Below are positions 1 to 11,700 of a stretch of 64,000 nucleotides of DNA, one piece after another (within the stretch, counting starts at the first letter, position 1; every line of letters starts with the position of its first letter). The stretch covers positions 1,178,001 through 1,242,000 of the forward strand of contig VNWV01000002.1 of NCBI GenBank assembly GCA_009801085.1. The letters are read 5' to 3'. A program made the position numbers and the translations under genes. The notes beneath the pieces were generated by a model. It ran no database searches, was not told the DNA's origin, and saw only the letters and a program-made list of their open reading frames with translations. This DNA is from Lasiodiplodia sp. COLG20 (taxonomy: Eukaryota; Ascomycota; Dothideomycetes; Botryosphaeriales; Botryosphaeriaceae).

Positions 1-143
1 CGTAGGCGTGCGGGAGGAGGTAAGAGTAGATCAAGAGGCGGATCTCCGAGGGGAGGCGGAGGAGAGGGGACTGGCTTTGTTCGCCGTACGGACGAGGAGC
101 TTTGGTGATGAGAAGGCCATCTTCCTGTTGCGATTGGCGGCAG
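1..143 (-). CDS. F-box-like protein, partial (runs off left edge)
   Basis: Read on the minus strand, the first 143 bases give an open frame with a motif LLRLPSEIRLLIYSYLL close to the window edge. This is the leucine/proline 'LPxEIRxxIYxxLL' pattern at the start of fungal F-box-like (DUF7730-type) proteins, and a related motif occurs in the gene at 7948-8793. The frame stays open further upstream (towards higher coordinates) but has no ATG for over 100 bases. The start at 143 is therefore only a possible exon start after a CAG acceptor preceded by TTGACAAA. The 5' exon was not resolved and the 3' part lies outside the window. If correct it would be a substrate-recognition or scaffold protein; no function can be assigned. 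Confidence 0.4.
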   Translation of the reverse strand, partial: MPPIATGRWPSHHQSSSSVRRTKPVPSPPPPLGDPPLDLLLPPPARL

Positions 144-1792
144 CTGTTTGTCAAGAGTGATCCGGAACAGGCGGTGGCGGCAGCGGCGGGTCGAGTTTTT
201 GATTGAATCTTTTGCTTTGGTGGCCGCCGCTGCTGCCTCGCCAGCAGGCTAGATTTCGGGTGCGGGGTGGGGAAGGACATTAACGGAGTTACATGCCAGG
301 CGCTTCATCAAGAGGAGGGGCCCGTCTGCAGGAGGAACGCATCCGCGGCGGGCGTTCCGAGGGGCAGGAGGGGAGTTAAATGGCGATGAAGGTATAGCAG
401 CAAAATTTAAGGCTCAGGCGACAAGTGGCCGGTGACCGAGAGCGGCGGGGGAATGAGGTGTGACATGCGCAGATGCTCGGGGGCGAATGCGGCGCGGCGG
501 GGGTGCGGTTGAATTTTGAACAGTAGAAGAGCAGAGGGTGCTTGCAAATCCTGCGGCTTGGGCGCCACAGCGCGGACGCCAATCAAGGCTGGTGTGGAGG
601 GTTTTGGCTGCGATCGAGAGCGTCGCGTGGAGGAGCTTTGGCAGGCCGAGGGGCCGGGGCGCCAACGCGCCTCACGCGCTGTCGCCATCAAGCAGCCATC
701 GGCAACGCGCGGCAGCCTTCAACAACACCCAAATCCGGCAGGCAGTTGCACGTGGCCGCGCCGCCGGAGCGTGGCGCTCAACAGGACAAAGCCATCGCCA
801 GATCGCAAGTCGCACAGAGACACGGGGAGCCAGCCCGAGTCCGCGGCCCAGGGCTGCGCCATCTGAGCCTGAGCCCGCGCCCCGCCCGGCTCTCAGCTGC
901 ATCCCAGACACGATCCTGCGCGCCCTGTGTCTGGAAGTCGTGCTGCCCCTGCTCAGGTACGGCTGACGGGAGCGCCGGTCTTGCACCACCCAAGCCCATG
1001 CGCTGCGCTGCGCTGCACACGAGGCAGCGACCAGGCGCCATGGCCTTGCAGCTGCTCTGAGCCTGGCCCGCCTTGGCACCGGTGCAGCGAGGCAAAGAAT
1101 CGAAGATCACGCCGGGCTGTGCCTGGCCCGCCCTTCCGCCTGCTCGCCGTTTGGTTCGCATCCCGGCGGCGTGCAGAAAGCTGCAGAAGAAGACCAACCT
1201 CCGTCCGGTGGAGAATCACCGACCGCCTCTGCTTCACCACAATGACGTCCCAGCTCGGCCTGTCTCTCCCCGTCGACGTCACGGAGCGCTGCCCGCCATG
1301 GGGAGCCGTTGGAAGCGGAGATATCGCGCCGGCTGCCGTTAGTCAACCGTCGTTGGTTGCACCGGTGCGGGTTTATGACGAAGTTCCCATCAACAGCGGA
1401 AAGCTAGCCAGCCACGCGAGCCCTTGCCGCACCTCCGCGACTACGTATCCCCTGTTTGTGTCCCATGCTGTTGATCCAGCCTCTGTCTAATCTTCTCTGG
1501 CTGACGCGAGCCGTTCCTCCTGGACCAAACACTCACCTCTAAGCTCGCATCACTGTTTCAGCATCGGGAAAGGTTCCGGTGTCTCTGCCGTATATTGCTT
1601 TTGGTTCTTACGTCGTACCTAATCGACCGGGGGCGGAAGGAGCAGAGAACCGCTCCGCTGGGTGCCTTGCCGATACAAGTCTTATTGGTCCGAGGGCAAC
1701 TGATAACGAGACGCGATGCAATCCTTGCAGAGCTCATGGGGAATATTTACTTATTAACGAAGAGAAGGCTACCCTGATGCTTTTTCCTCACG
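144..1792. other. Intergenic, GC-rich, no gene supported
   Basis: Several overlapping open frames of 80-190 codons occur here on both strands, but they are low-complexity (Arg/Ala/Pro/Ser rich), lack recognisable motifs and mostly lack an ATG in good context. I see only probable promoter or UTR sequence: upstream sequence for the left-edge gene and the 3' flank of the flavin oxidase. Confidence 0.5.
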
Positions 1793-3777
1793 TCACGCAC
1801 CTGTCCTGCACAGCCGGCCGTTCTCGTTCGGCAGCCCGTCGACGCTGTCGACGGCCCACGCGTCACTGCCGACGGCCGTCGCGGCCCAGAAGACGTCGTC
1901 CGGGTCGACTTGCTTCTTGATGTCGAGCAGACGGTCGTAGTACTCGCCGTAGAACGACTGCTTCCAGCCGCTCTCCATGCGGTTGCTCTCACCCAGGTAG
2001 CAGCCGGCGCCGGGGCTGACGTCGATCCAGCGCTGCATGGCGACGTCGTTGAACCAAGTGCGGCGCTCCATGATCTCGTCGCGGGTGCTGTTGTTCTGCC
2101 AGTTGACGCTCTGCAGCGCGTGCATCAGCGTGTTGCGCCACGCCGGGTTGACGCTGTTCTCGGCGTTGGACTCGTGCAGCTTTGGCGCCATGTTGAAGGC
2201 AATGATGGTGTTGCCGGCATCCGACGACGACCGGATAGCGTCGAAGGTGGCGTTGAGCGTGCTCTCGTCATCCCAGGAACTGCGCGGAAAGAGGCGGGAA
2301 CCCGTGGCTACGTGCGTCTTCTGCACCACTTCCAGCGGGAATTCGGCCTTCCACGCGTCGTAGAAGCCATCGTAGTGCGTCGTGCGCGGCGAGAAGGTGA
2401 TGCCCAACGCGGCCAGGTCGGCGAACCACGGCGCCAGGATGGCCTCCGTCTCCTCGAGCGTCTTGTTTGGCGCGAAGAATGGCTGCATCAGGAACTGCTT
2501 GACGCCGCCGCCCAGCTGGATGATGAACCAATAGCTGTACGTCTGCTTCTCGTCCGCATTTTCCGGGAAATAATCGAGGTAGGCGCGCACGCCTGCCCAG
2601 AAGGTCTCGTTGGTGATGTTGGCCGACGTCCAGGAGAACTTGGAGCCGGTAACCTGCATATCAGGCCACGCCTTGACGACCAGCGACGTCACAATGCCAT
2701 AGGTCGCGCCGCCGCCGCCCTTGAGCGCCCAGAAGAGGTCGGCGTTCTCATTGGCCGAGGCAGTGACGAACGTGCCGTTCGCCAGGACCACCTCCATGGA
2801 GAGAACCTGATCCGCACCCATGCCGTAGATGGAGCTCAGGGGCGAGTGCCCGCCGCCCTGGATGTAGCCGCCCATGACACCAACCGTCTGCGCCCGGTGT
2901 CAGTGTTTGTTGTACGCGTCGGGATTGTACAAGCTTACCTGGCCCTCGCCACCAACGACAACCTTGCCCTTGGCCGCAGCAGCCTCGTAAATCTCCCAAG
3001 CGCGCACGCCGGTACCAGCCTTGAAGGCGGGGCCAGAATAACCCGTGCCTTCATCGACATAGTTCTCCTCATAGGTGATACCCTTGAGGTTCTTGGTCCA
3101 GACCGACAAGGCTCCGGCACCACCGGATTTGCCGGAGAAATCGTGGCCAGTGTTCTTGATGACAAACCTGATACCGGTCTCGCCGGCGAACTTAACGGCG
3201 GCCTGGACTTGCTTCACGTTGGTGGCCGCAACGGCGTACTCCGGAAAGCCGCCCAGGGTGCAATTGCCCGAGTTGATGCCGCCTTCGTACAGTGTCGGCG
3301 GCTGGCACGTGAGGCCCTGGTACACAGGGCTGAGCATCTCAATCGGATCATCGTCGCTGAGAAGGCATCGTCAATTATGCTTTCCTTGGACAGGGAAGCG
3401 GCCTGCGTGATGAGGCACAGGGGGGCCTTCGCTTACTGGAGGTAAGAATTGGTCCAGTTGGCAGTGATGGTAGTACATGCGGCCTCGTCGTAGTACGGTC
3501 CCTCGTAACAGACGCTGGCGTGCGGCACGGACTTGATCAGCGCGCCCTCGAGCGTCTCGTTGAGCGCGGCCCACTGGTTCTCTGACGGCCAAGCAGCATC
3601 GCCAGGGAAGACCTTGCAGGAAGCATTGGCGGCGCGGCGGGTCGGGACGCTGCGCGAGGCCAGAGCGGACTCGTGGAGTTGGACCTTCTCCCACTCGAAG
3701 AGGTCGGCGGCGGCGTTGACGGCAGGGCTGGCGGCAAGCAGTGCGCAGCCCAACAAGGAAAGACGAGGGCCCATCAT
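1793..3777 (-). CDS. Secreted FAD-linked oxidoreductase (BBE/VAO type)
   Basis: Exons on the minus strand: 3777-3437, 3356-2939 and 2887-1793, giving 617 residues. Introns are 80 and 51 bp with GTAAGC donors and CAG acceptors. Residues 1-22 form a signal peptide (MMGPRLSLLGCALLAASPA...). The PCMH FAD-binding fold follows: KNTGHDFSGKS carries His185 at the usual site of 8-alpha-histidyl FAD attachment, and GQTVGVMGGYIQGGGHS spans the second splice junction. DPDDVFW near residue 581 marks the C-terminal BBE domain. The family oxidises alcohols or sugars with O2, releasing H2O2. The sequence resembles fungal isoamyl-alcohol-oxidase-like members, but substrate cannot be read from sequence. The second (cysteinyl) FAD link of bicovalent members is absent, since the aligned position is Gly. 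Many Asn-x-Ser/Thr sites fit an extracellular glycoprotein. Confidence 0.88.
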
Positions 3778-5121
3778 CTTGTGACGTGTGTGCGAGGATC
3801 CGATACGCGAAGGAAACAGCTCGAGCCTATGAGCCCGCGACAGGGGATACACGCTTCTTCGTCCACGTGGTGGCGGATCGAAAAGGGTAAACGAACGACA
3901 GTTAAAGCAGGGAAGCGGGTCCCGTTGGTGTTGGCTGCAGCCACGAGAAAGAAAGAGAAGAAAAAGACTAAAATGCCCGGAACATGGCAACCTTATGATG
4001 CTACGCCCCTTACCACGAAGAGAGGCAATTCGGGCTGCCCAGGCTATGCAAATAGATGAGGCGGGGCCTGCCGTGCCGCAACAGCGTGGTTGCAATTTTG
4101 GATGAAGGACTAACACCAGCAGACCACCCTCATCAGGATTTCTCCGCGAGCTGCAACGCGCCGGCATGCCGGAATGGAAGCAACCGGGGGAGATTTGCGC
4201 TTTGTCTTGCCCCAGCATGAATCGCCCGAGGCACAATGCATTGGTCCGGCACAGATCACTGCCGCTCACGGCCTAGCAGACGGCACCAGGCGGCTGGCAG
4301 GGCCGGGCTGCGGGTGAGGCTGAGCGGCTACCATGTGTTCTATGTTTCGGCGAACGGTTCTTCTGGTGGGCCGCCGCGCCATCGCTCACCGAGTTTATGG
4401 CCCGGGACGACGTCAATTTATCCTCTTCGCTGGCGGCGCGGCGAACCCCAGGAGGGGCCAGGACAATCCTGGGATCTCCAAAACGAGCCGCCCCCACTTC
4501 CACCCGCGTGCACCGTCCATGTCCCGCTCCGACTGAGCAACCAAGTCCTCCGGCCCGGACTGTTGCCGATTTCTGTATGCTGTCCCCGTCCCGCGCTGAA
4601 AATTGCTTCGAGATGGCCGGTGGGGGGGTGCGACGGAGATCGGGCCTGTTTATCTGCCTGCTCAATGGTTGGTCCGGTGTTAGCTGCTCCACTCGGCGGC
4701 GATGGCTCCGGCGCTTCGACTCAGCTGGCGTGAATCAGTTCAGCAGAGGCCCCCTTCTTTGCGCGTCGATGCTGGGAGCCTTGTCATACGCCGACTGCTC
4801 CTAATACGAGCAAGCCTCGCTTAGCCCGATGATCGCCCTCAGAATAGCCCGTTCGAGCCATGAGAAACAGCCGATGAGAGTCAGGGAACGCGGAGTGTGC
4901 GCCTTCGTTCATCGCGCTCAGGAAATGGGAGGCTTCTTACGTGACAGAGATCGCAGCAAGACGCGCACGTAGTTATGCATCTGTGCAGTTGGGCATGAAC
5001 TATTCTGCTTCTTCATCCCGCCAACATCCACGCCGGTCGCATATTCTGGTCGCCGATCTTTCGTACCCTCACCTTTCTGATCTGCTCCGCCCCGCCTGCG
5101 CCCGGCGATGCTTCGTCGAGG
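3778..5121. other. Divergent promoter region
   Basis: This 1.3 kb separates the divergently transcribed flavin oxidase and the rhodopsin-domain gene and should hold both promoters. I see no coding exon with splice support and no clear TATA box. The open frames here are Arg/Pro-rich and unrelated to known families. Confidence 0.5.
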
Positions 5122-6719
5122 ATGACTGACTCCTCCAGCCTGGCTGAATCCAAGAGGGCGCACACTTCTGCCTATATCGTCATCCTCGTCTTTCCCATCC
5201 TTGCCACCATAGTCGTATGGATGAGGATTGTGTCGAAGCATCTTTCTCGACTACTAGGAGCAGGTGCGTCTTTATAAGCTTCGGCCAGCGTATCCGCGTC
5301 GTTGGTGCCCTCGGCGCGAGCGGGGCGACGGATCGCCGGTCAAAGGAGAGAACTATCGAACTGACCGCTCCCACAGATGACATTGTGATCCTTATTGCCT
5401 GGGTTAGTAGCTGTCCGACACGCTGCTTTAAAGAACGAATGCTGATTTCTCGAGCAGGTGCTGGCCGTGGGCCAAACATATGCAGTATGGATGTGTGAGT
5501 ACAGAGTTTCCCAATGCATTGAGACATGGTCTGGAACGCAACCATTGAGGCCGTGTCGGCAGTTAACCCGCAGCAGCTAGCACACATGCTAACTGCCGTC
5601 CCAGATACCAAGGTGACGATGCAAGGATATCATGTCGCCGACATACCAGACATGTCGATTGAAAGGCAGATTCTTGGACAGCGCTACAACCTTGCGAATC
5701 AGTTGCTGTATCATCCAATCCTGTCCATCGTCAAGATGTCCGTGATCCTGTTCCTGCTTCGCATCGACGATAAACGCCGCCGAGTCGATTGGTCGCTGAA
5801 GGGTCTTTTCGTCTTCAACATCCTTCTCATGGTCAGCACCTTCTTTGCCGACCTTTTCCAATGTACGCCATGGCGCTACACCATCGACTACCCTGCCATG
5901 GATTTGGCAGCACAGAAGGCTGCCGGTGCTGATGAAGATGGAATGCTGAATGGAAAGGAAATCAAGGGTGGCCATTGCATTGACCAAGCTGGATTCTTCC
6001 TTGCCGCTGCGGGATTGGCGGTCCTGACGGACGTGTTGATTCTGATCATTCCCATGATCATGGTCAAGGACCTGCAGATGCGGAAACAGAAGAAGATTGT
6101 CGTGTGGGCAATCCTGTCGATCGGATGGGTGTACGTGTGTCCTCATCCGCACTCGAGTGAAAATGGTCGCTGATTATATCTGGCTTTTAGCGTCGCCGCC
6201 GTCAGTGTTGCCCGCTTTGGCATCTACGTTCACCGCTTCAGCCCGAAGAACAAAGACCGCAGCTACGGCATCGGCTACACCATCTCCGGGGTTGAGATAA
6301 ACTTGGCCATCATCGCAGCTTGCGCGCCGGCAATGAATGGATTGACGAGACGAGTGATGCCGAATTTTCTTTCCTCGGGAAGGTCCAAATCGTACAGCAA
6401 GAAGAAAAGCTATTCCTCCAAGTACAACTCCCGATCTATTCCCCTGAATTCGAGAGAGCAGCGACGACCAAGCGTCATGGACCACCAAAACAGCTGCACG
6501 GACAAGGAAAGGGAATATAGGATACAGAACATGTCATTGGGTGTCCCTGATGGCTGGGACAGCGAAGAGAGAATTGTTGGACCCCCGGAAAGCACCAAAT
6601 CGAGTAATGATGGAGAGAGCGACATGCCCCTTACTCCAGTATTTCCACCGGAGGATGGCATCATCCGTACAGTCAACTATACAGTACGGGTGCAAAATTC
6701 CACGGAGCTTAGGCACTGA
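5122..6719 (+). CDS. Rhodopsin-domain 7TM integral membrane protein (Pth11-like)
   Basis: Five exons: 5122-5263, 5377-5402 (26 nt), 5458-5494 (37 nt), 5605-6130 and 6191-6719, giving 419 residues with all phases consistent. Seven hydrophobic segments are visible: IVILVFPILATIVVW; DDIVILIAW joined across an intron to VLAVGQTYAVWM; LSIVKMSVILFLLRI; LFVFNILLMVSTFFADLF; FFLAAAGLAVLTDVLILIIPMIMV; a helix beginning IVVWAILSIGW; and VEINLAIIAACAPAMNGL. The pattern and the GxxxxxVEINLAIIAACAPA block are typical of the fungal rhodopsin domain (PF20684) found in Pth11-type putative receptors. No CFEM domain precedes it. The cytosolic tail is about 130 residues, Ser/Lys-rich near the membrane (SGRSKSYSKKKSYSSKY) and acidic later. 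A signalling role is inferred from the family; the ligand is unknown. The first ATG with a coding N-terminus before TM1 was taken as start. Confidence 0.85.
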
Positions 6720-7030
6720 GATGTAGAGGCTGGTTCCTGAGATATGTTTGGCGTTGGGCTGGCTTGTACGCATCAGATGTAACGATATCCCAAAGTCTGG
6801 TTGTCTATCTCAATGGCGGAATGGCCGGGTAATGGACCTTTCTTTTGTTATTAGCATGCTTGAGCGATTACGACGGCTTGGTCCAGATGAAGTCGTATTA
6901 TTGAATTTAACGAGTTATGTCCAAGTCATGACAGTCTTCGTATAGCCGTGGTGCTGATTGGTGCAGACGGCACCTTGCCGCCGTGAACCGGGATGTATCG
7001 TAATTCTTAAAGTGACATCGATCTTGTCTT
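6720..7030. other. Convergent 3' intergenic region
   Basis: This is the short tail-to-tail gap between the rhodopsin-domain gene and the thioesterase gene, presumably the two 3' UTRs. No gene is seen. Confidence 0.5.
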
Positions 7031-7612
7031 TCAGATTTTAGACTTCAGTTCAATAAACAGTGCCTCGCCGACAGCATAGACCTGGCCATTTCCGTCTTCC
7101 AGGGTCGCACGCAGGTAAAGCTTCCTTCCATCGACCTTTTCTATCTTGGAGGTGCCGAGAATAACACCAGGAACGGGCAAGGGCTTTTTGTAAGACACAT
7201 TGAGATAGGCTGTCATGGCACTCAGAGAATTGTTGACGCCCGATGTCCGATTTTGGTGGTCATTGTTGACATTAAGGATTAAGCCAGTGAGTTCGTCCAT
7301 AAGGGCTGCGATCATGCCACCGTGCATAGTGGCAGGATAGCCATTCAGACCGTCGCCGACGTCGATGAATGCGCGTGCTTCGCTGATTGGAAAACGGGGG
7401 TTGTCTTGGGGTAGAGTGTGCTGGGTAATCCAGTTGCGTACGGTCCTTTCGGTATTGAGCGTCTCGGCCATGAATGAATCTTCTCCAGAGTCCTTGGGTG
7501 TTCGCGTAGTTGTGGGAGCAAACACGAAGTTTTCATCGGCGAGGAGAGCGGCAGCCCAGGGTATGTCCTCCAGGCGGTCGACGTGCCCTTGGACTGTCGG
7601 TGGTGGAGACAT
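7031..7612 (-). CDS. Hotdog-fold thioesterase family protein
   Basis: A single-exon gene of 193 residues on the minus strand. The hotdog core is recognised by YPATMHGGMIAALMDELTG (HGG at residues 96-98, Asp106), the PaaI/4HBT pattern in which the HGG loop and an acidic residue on the central helix build the acyl-CoA site. It continues into the strand sequence TAYLNVSYKKPLPVPG. The N-terminal 80 residues, with RTVRNWITQHTLP, match the extension seen in fungal 4HBT proteins. Expected chemistry is hydrolysis of an acyl-CoA thioester; the chain length or aryl preference cannot be told. No mitochondrial targeting sequence or PTS1 tail is obvious (C-terminus LKSKI). It shares a 335 bp promoter region with the divergent F-box-like gene. 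Confidence 0.85.
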   Translation of the reverse strand: MSPPPTVQGHVDRLEDIPWAAALLADENFVFAPTTTRTPKDSGEDSFMAETLNTERTVRNWITQHTLPQDNPRFPISEARAFIDVGDGLNGYPATMHGGMIAALMDELTGLILNVNNDHQNRTSGVNNSLSAMTAYLNVSYKKPLPVPGVILGTSKIEKVDGRKLYLRATLEDGNGQVYAVGEALFIELKSKI

Positions 7613-7947
7613 GGTGGTAAACTGTCACGGAATGTAGCGGACGGCGCGACGAATGGATTTATGGCGTCGCGTGCACATAGCCGAGGTGCAAGAGACCCGC
7701 AGTTGCAGCCGCCGGGCTGGGGGCGCCATTTCCTTGCAACTTGCGCAATACAACAGCCTGCGTTATGGTGTCGCGGAATTTGATGTTGCGCAGACGGCGA
7801 CGGCGCATCCGAGCTGATGGGGAGCTCAACCACCATTCAGCGCCTTGCTGATTCTCCACATCGCATCCGTCTCGCCTCGCTCTAGAAACATGCGCCGCGC
7901 GCTCTCGCCCCCTCTGTCTCTCGGTCTTGCCTGGCCACACGTCCGCC
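7613..7947. promoter_or_regulatory. Divergent promoter, thioesterase / F-box-like gene
   Basis: These 335 bp lie between two head-to-head start codons (7612 minus, 7948 plus). The side towards the F-box-like gene is CT-rich (for example CGCTCTCGCCCCCTCTGTC), which is usual near fungal transcription starts. No TATA box is evident. Confidence 0.5.
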
Positions 7948-8793
7948 ATGTCTAGCTCAGCGTCTAGTTCGCCCTCTCTCAAACCCGCGACTCTGGACAC
8001 GCCGCCGCCGCCGCCGCCGGTTGACATCGCCATGGCCGACGCAGCCCCCGCCAACGACGCACCACCGCCACCTTACGAGCCTCTCCCGAGCACCCTGCAC
8101 CGCCTGCCGCCCGAACTGCGCGAGCGCATCTACGAGCATGCCCTGCGCTCGCACACAACCATCTGGTGGCCGCCCGCCACGGCGAGCCTGCCCCAAATCG
8201 CGACTCAGCTGCTCACCACCAGCCGCACCGTCTACCACGAAGCCGCGCCGATCCTATACTCGTCGAACCGCCTGATGTTCACACACCCCTCGGACGCCAA
8301 CATGTTCGTCCACATATTCTCGCCCGAGTACGCGCGCCTGGTGACGTCGGTGTGCCTGCGCATCCGGGACCGCGACGTGCGCCTGTGGTCGGCCTACCTC
8401 AGCAGCACCTCGCCCTCGCGCAGCCTGGCCGCCGACTTCCCGCGCCTCAAGTCGCTGTGGGTCTTCTACCGCAGCAACTTCTGGTCGCCGCGCGCCATCG
8501 ACATCATCGAGTCCTTCTACCGCTGGCTCGACGACCCCGCCCTGCGCGAGATCTGCCTCAACCTCGAGGAGCGCGTGCCCCCCGGCGTCGACATCAAGCT
8601 GGTCTGCGTCCACCGCGTCCCGCGCGAGCACATAAACACCCTGACCCACAACCTGCCCAACGAGTTCCAGGTCAACAAGGGCGGCAGCGGCGAGGCCAGG
8701 ACCGCCTTCCGCCCCTACGACCAGCGCATGGAGAAGTCTATCATGGTCGCCCTGGAGCTAACCCCGGTCGAGCCGATAATGATGTATACTTGA
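7948..8793 (+). CDS. F-box-like / DUF7730-type protein
   Basis: A single exon of 281 residues. The start is the ATG at 7948 in a good context (GTCCGCCATGTC); the in-frame open sequence upstream has no ATG. Residues 1-46 are disordered, Ser/Pro-rich and include a six-proline run. Residues 50-66 (LHRLPPELRERIYEHAL) are the 'LPxELRxxIY' signature of fungal F-box-like proteins. The following QIATQLLTTSRTVYHEAAPILYSSNRLMF is the usual continuation ('LLxxxRxxxxEaxpxlY'). Proteins of this type are expanded in moulds and few have known functions; binding to Skp1 is not certain because the motif is shorter than a classical F-box. Third positions are strongly GC-rich. Confidence 0.8.
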   Translation: MSSSASSSPSLKPATLDTPPPPPPVDIAMADAAPANDAPPPPYEPLPSTLHRLPPELRERIYEHALRSHTTIWWPPATASLPQIATQLLTTSRTVYHEAAPILYSSNRLMFTHPSDANMFVHIFSPEYARLVTSVCLRIRDRDVRLWSAYLSSTSPSRSLAADFPRLKSLWVFYRSNFWSPRAIDIIESFYRWLDDPALREICLNLEERVPPGVDIKLVCVHRVPREHINTLTHNLPNEFQVNKGGSGEARTAFRPYDQRMEKSIMVALELTPVEPIMMYT

Positions 8794-11700
8794 TGTCCCT
8801 GCTATACTTGCATCGGGAGCGGCGTTCTAGCGAGGGTAAACATCTGCATAACTGTGGTCTAGACGGGCTAACTTTCTCCCTCCACCGATAAAGAGTCAGT
8901 CGTGCCTGTTTCGTTTTCTCTCTTTCTTTCCTTCTTTTTCAATACTCTTCAGGGTTTCTCTCCCGGGCCTGATATTGTCAGTGACTCCCAACTTCTTCCA
9001 CCACTCCTCCATGGGCTTATGGCGTTTGATTTTTCAGGGATAAAAAATTACATAGGAGTTCCCTTTCACGCTGGCGGCTAGAGAGAAACCGCTAGACACT
9101 ATCTTTTGCCTCCCGCAGAATTATAGACGGATATGAACTTCCTCCTCCGTTTGATCATGGAAAACGGCATGGAGAACATGATAGGCTTCAATAGAGCCTC
9201 CGCCATTTTCGCTAGTGAATAATTTCACAATATCTTTTACTATCGTCTCTATCATTACAACTCTGGCAACTACAAGACTATACCAACGCAAATGATCCAA
9301 CCAGAGCGAAGAGCCTATGAAGCAGCCTAGTGAATTGGAACGCAGCCGAAACTCAAGACAGCCGCTTACCGCCTTCCAATAAGCGCTCATCGCCACTCAA
9401 GCGGTCAACCCCAAAGTTTATATCTTCGTATCGGTGGCAAAACGCTCAGGGCATTGTCGAGATCTCTTATCCGGTCCTTCGAGCCCCTTCCGGCAGCAAT
9501 GCCGCTTCCCACAGTGCCCCGCCTCCGGTCGTGCTTTGTATGCACAACATCATTCTCGTCATTGGCTAGGGAGTGCATAGCGCATGCTTGTTTTGACCTC
9601 TCACCATCCCAGTGAGAAAAAAAACATATTTACGAAGAGTCACGCTCAAGACAAGATTACAGCAGTTTAATTGCTTTGATATATTCTAGACACAATATCA
9701 CCACACTTTACTACTCTAAATCATGAAAAGCCTAGTCGGTTGCTGTGGTGATAGTTTGTTGTCACACGCGTCTTCCTATTCAGCTGATCGTCAGCTACGC
9801 GCTGAGACTCGTTTTTGAAACTAGTCCATATTAGTGAAAATTCGCTCAGGTCACCGAGCACTTCTCTACCATCAGCCGCGATAGTGTATACTTCAAGCAC
9901 GACGTGGGATGAACAGGGATGAGGGGTCCGTGGAGGGGAAGAAGGCGGTCGATTTCTCCGGGGAAATGCAGCTCATCGCAGCGCATCCCCCACGAGGCAC
10001 GTCAACCACGGGCGATAGGAAAATGGCGGGGACATCGGGAATCTCTTGATGGCAGGTGATGGCGGTGGATAGGCAGCGTCAATGGCGCGGACGCACGCAA
10101 GCCAATCAGTCGCTGCGATTGCCCTAGAAGCTCCTCCGGTGCGCCAAAAAGCCACCACCAAGCAAGAGGCTAGCTGCCGCCAGTCCACCGACAAGCAGCA
10201 GGCTGCCATGTCGGTCAATGCAGAAAACGTGTTATTGCTAGCGAGCGATCGACCTTCCGCAGCAGACACCGACGCCCCCACGGACCCTCGCTGACTGAGC
10301 ATGACGTTTCTGCAACCTTCGGCAGAGTCTGTTTAATCAGACCGCTTATCCGACGACGCTCTCGGCCGTTGCCAGCAGCAGCCGCTCGGGAGGAAGGCCG
10401 GACACGAGCTGAGCGGGCGCAGGTGTGAATTCGTGCCCAAAGCCGGGTTTCGGTGACCTCATCCGATCTGCGCCTAACGCCGGAAAGAGCATGCGATCAC
10501 GGTCCGCGCGAGGGAGCTATCGCCAGCAGCTGCCACCGGGGCACGTCATCGCAGGATATTTGGGGAGGTTGGAGGATGGAAAAAGGAGGTTTCCAGCGAT
10601 CGGAGATGAAGGAACGGAGAGGAAGGCCGAAGTTCTGCCTTGTCTCGTGGATAGGCCGTCTGCCACGTCCCAGTCTTGCTCTCGACTGATGAGAGAGCAC
10701 GGGTATGGGAACTGATGCGTAGGAGCGCCGTGTTTCGCAACATCGTTCGGTTGGTGACGTCGCGTCGGTAACTCAGTTTCCCGGTTTCGAAGAGACTTTG
10801 GTCGATCATGAGATGACATGACAAGCGAGTGACCATTACGTGTGATCTTTTCCTTCATGATGCCGCTCATCGTGGACGGTTCATCGTCGCCTACTGATGA
10901 CCACGAGGTCGAAGAGAAGTGCCGGATAAAGATCCGACTTCAACGCTGGCGTCCGCCTTACCGGGCGAGAAAAAAAAAAGGGCAAGGCGAAACGAAAAAG
11001 GGTACACCGCACCAGGCACACCCGCCAACCCTTCACAGGGTCTTCCCTCCGGAAGCTGCCATGCAACCACGTACCTGGCGCTAAAGAGGCGCGATCAGAC
11101 ACCTTGACCGCCAGAGCGTGGGCATTCCATGCTGATGAGGCGAGCGAAGAAGCGCACCACGGCAAGGCATCTCATCCATGGAACGCCGTATCGCCCGGCG
11201 TTCAGCCGGCACCTACGAGCCGGAAGAGGAAGTGGGAGCAAAGACCACAACCGGCGATAGAGAGAGCTTCTGAAAGGCTTCTCCCGCCTTCTTTCCCAAG
11301 GCTCACCTCTTGTTCCCTGATCCCTCCCTCTCCGTCAGTGGCTTGAGGCAAGAAGTGGTCTGGGTGTCGAGCCGCACAGGAAGAAAGCGTGCCGGCACGC
11401 TTGGGCCAGTATGGAAAGAGCTTCTGGAAACAACAAGTCGGCAGGGATTCCCCAGCTTCACCATGGTTGACCGCTAGGTCGTCCAGCCCACAGCGTCCCG
11501 CATGTTTTGGATTTTAGCTGCATTGGCGGTGAACCCTGAGGCTGTTGGCGCGAAGCGGTCTGCGTTGGCCAGGCGCCTATCTCGGTGTTTCTCTGACTTT
11601 CGTGGAGAAACAACAAGAAGCGCCTGCGGCTGTGCAACGGTGGCCGTTCTGAGCCTCTTTTTTTGGATTAGGTTGGCCTGGAAAAGGGCCGTTTTCTTGC

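Noticed and set aside
1910..3445. 511-codon plus-strand ORF
   Set aside because: It is exactly antisense to the spliced flavin oxidase, runs through both of its introns, is Arg/Val/Leu-rich and has no domain; it is a by-product of GC-rich third positions.
8166..8891. 241-codon plus-strand ORF overlapping the F-box-like gene
   Set aside because: It is the +1/+2 frame of the real gene, Arg/Pro/His-rich, without a start context or motif.
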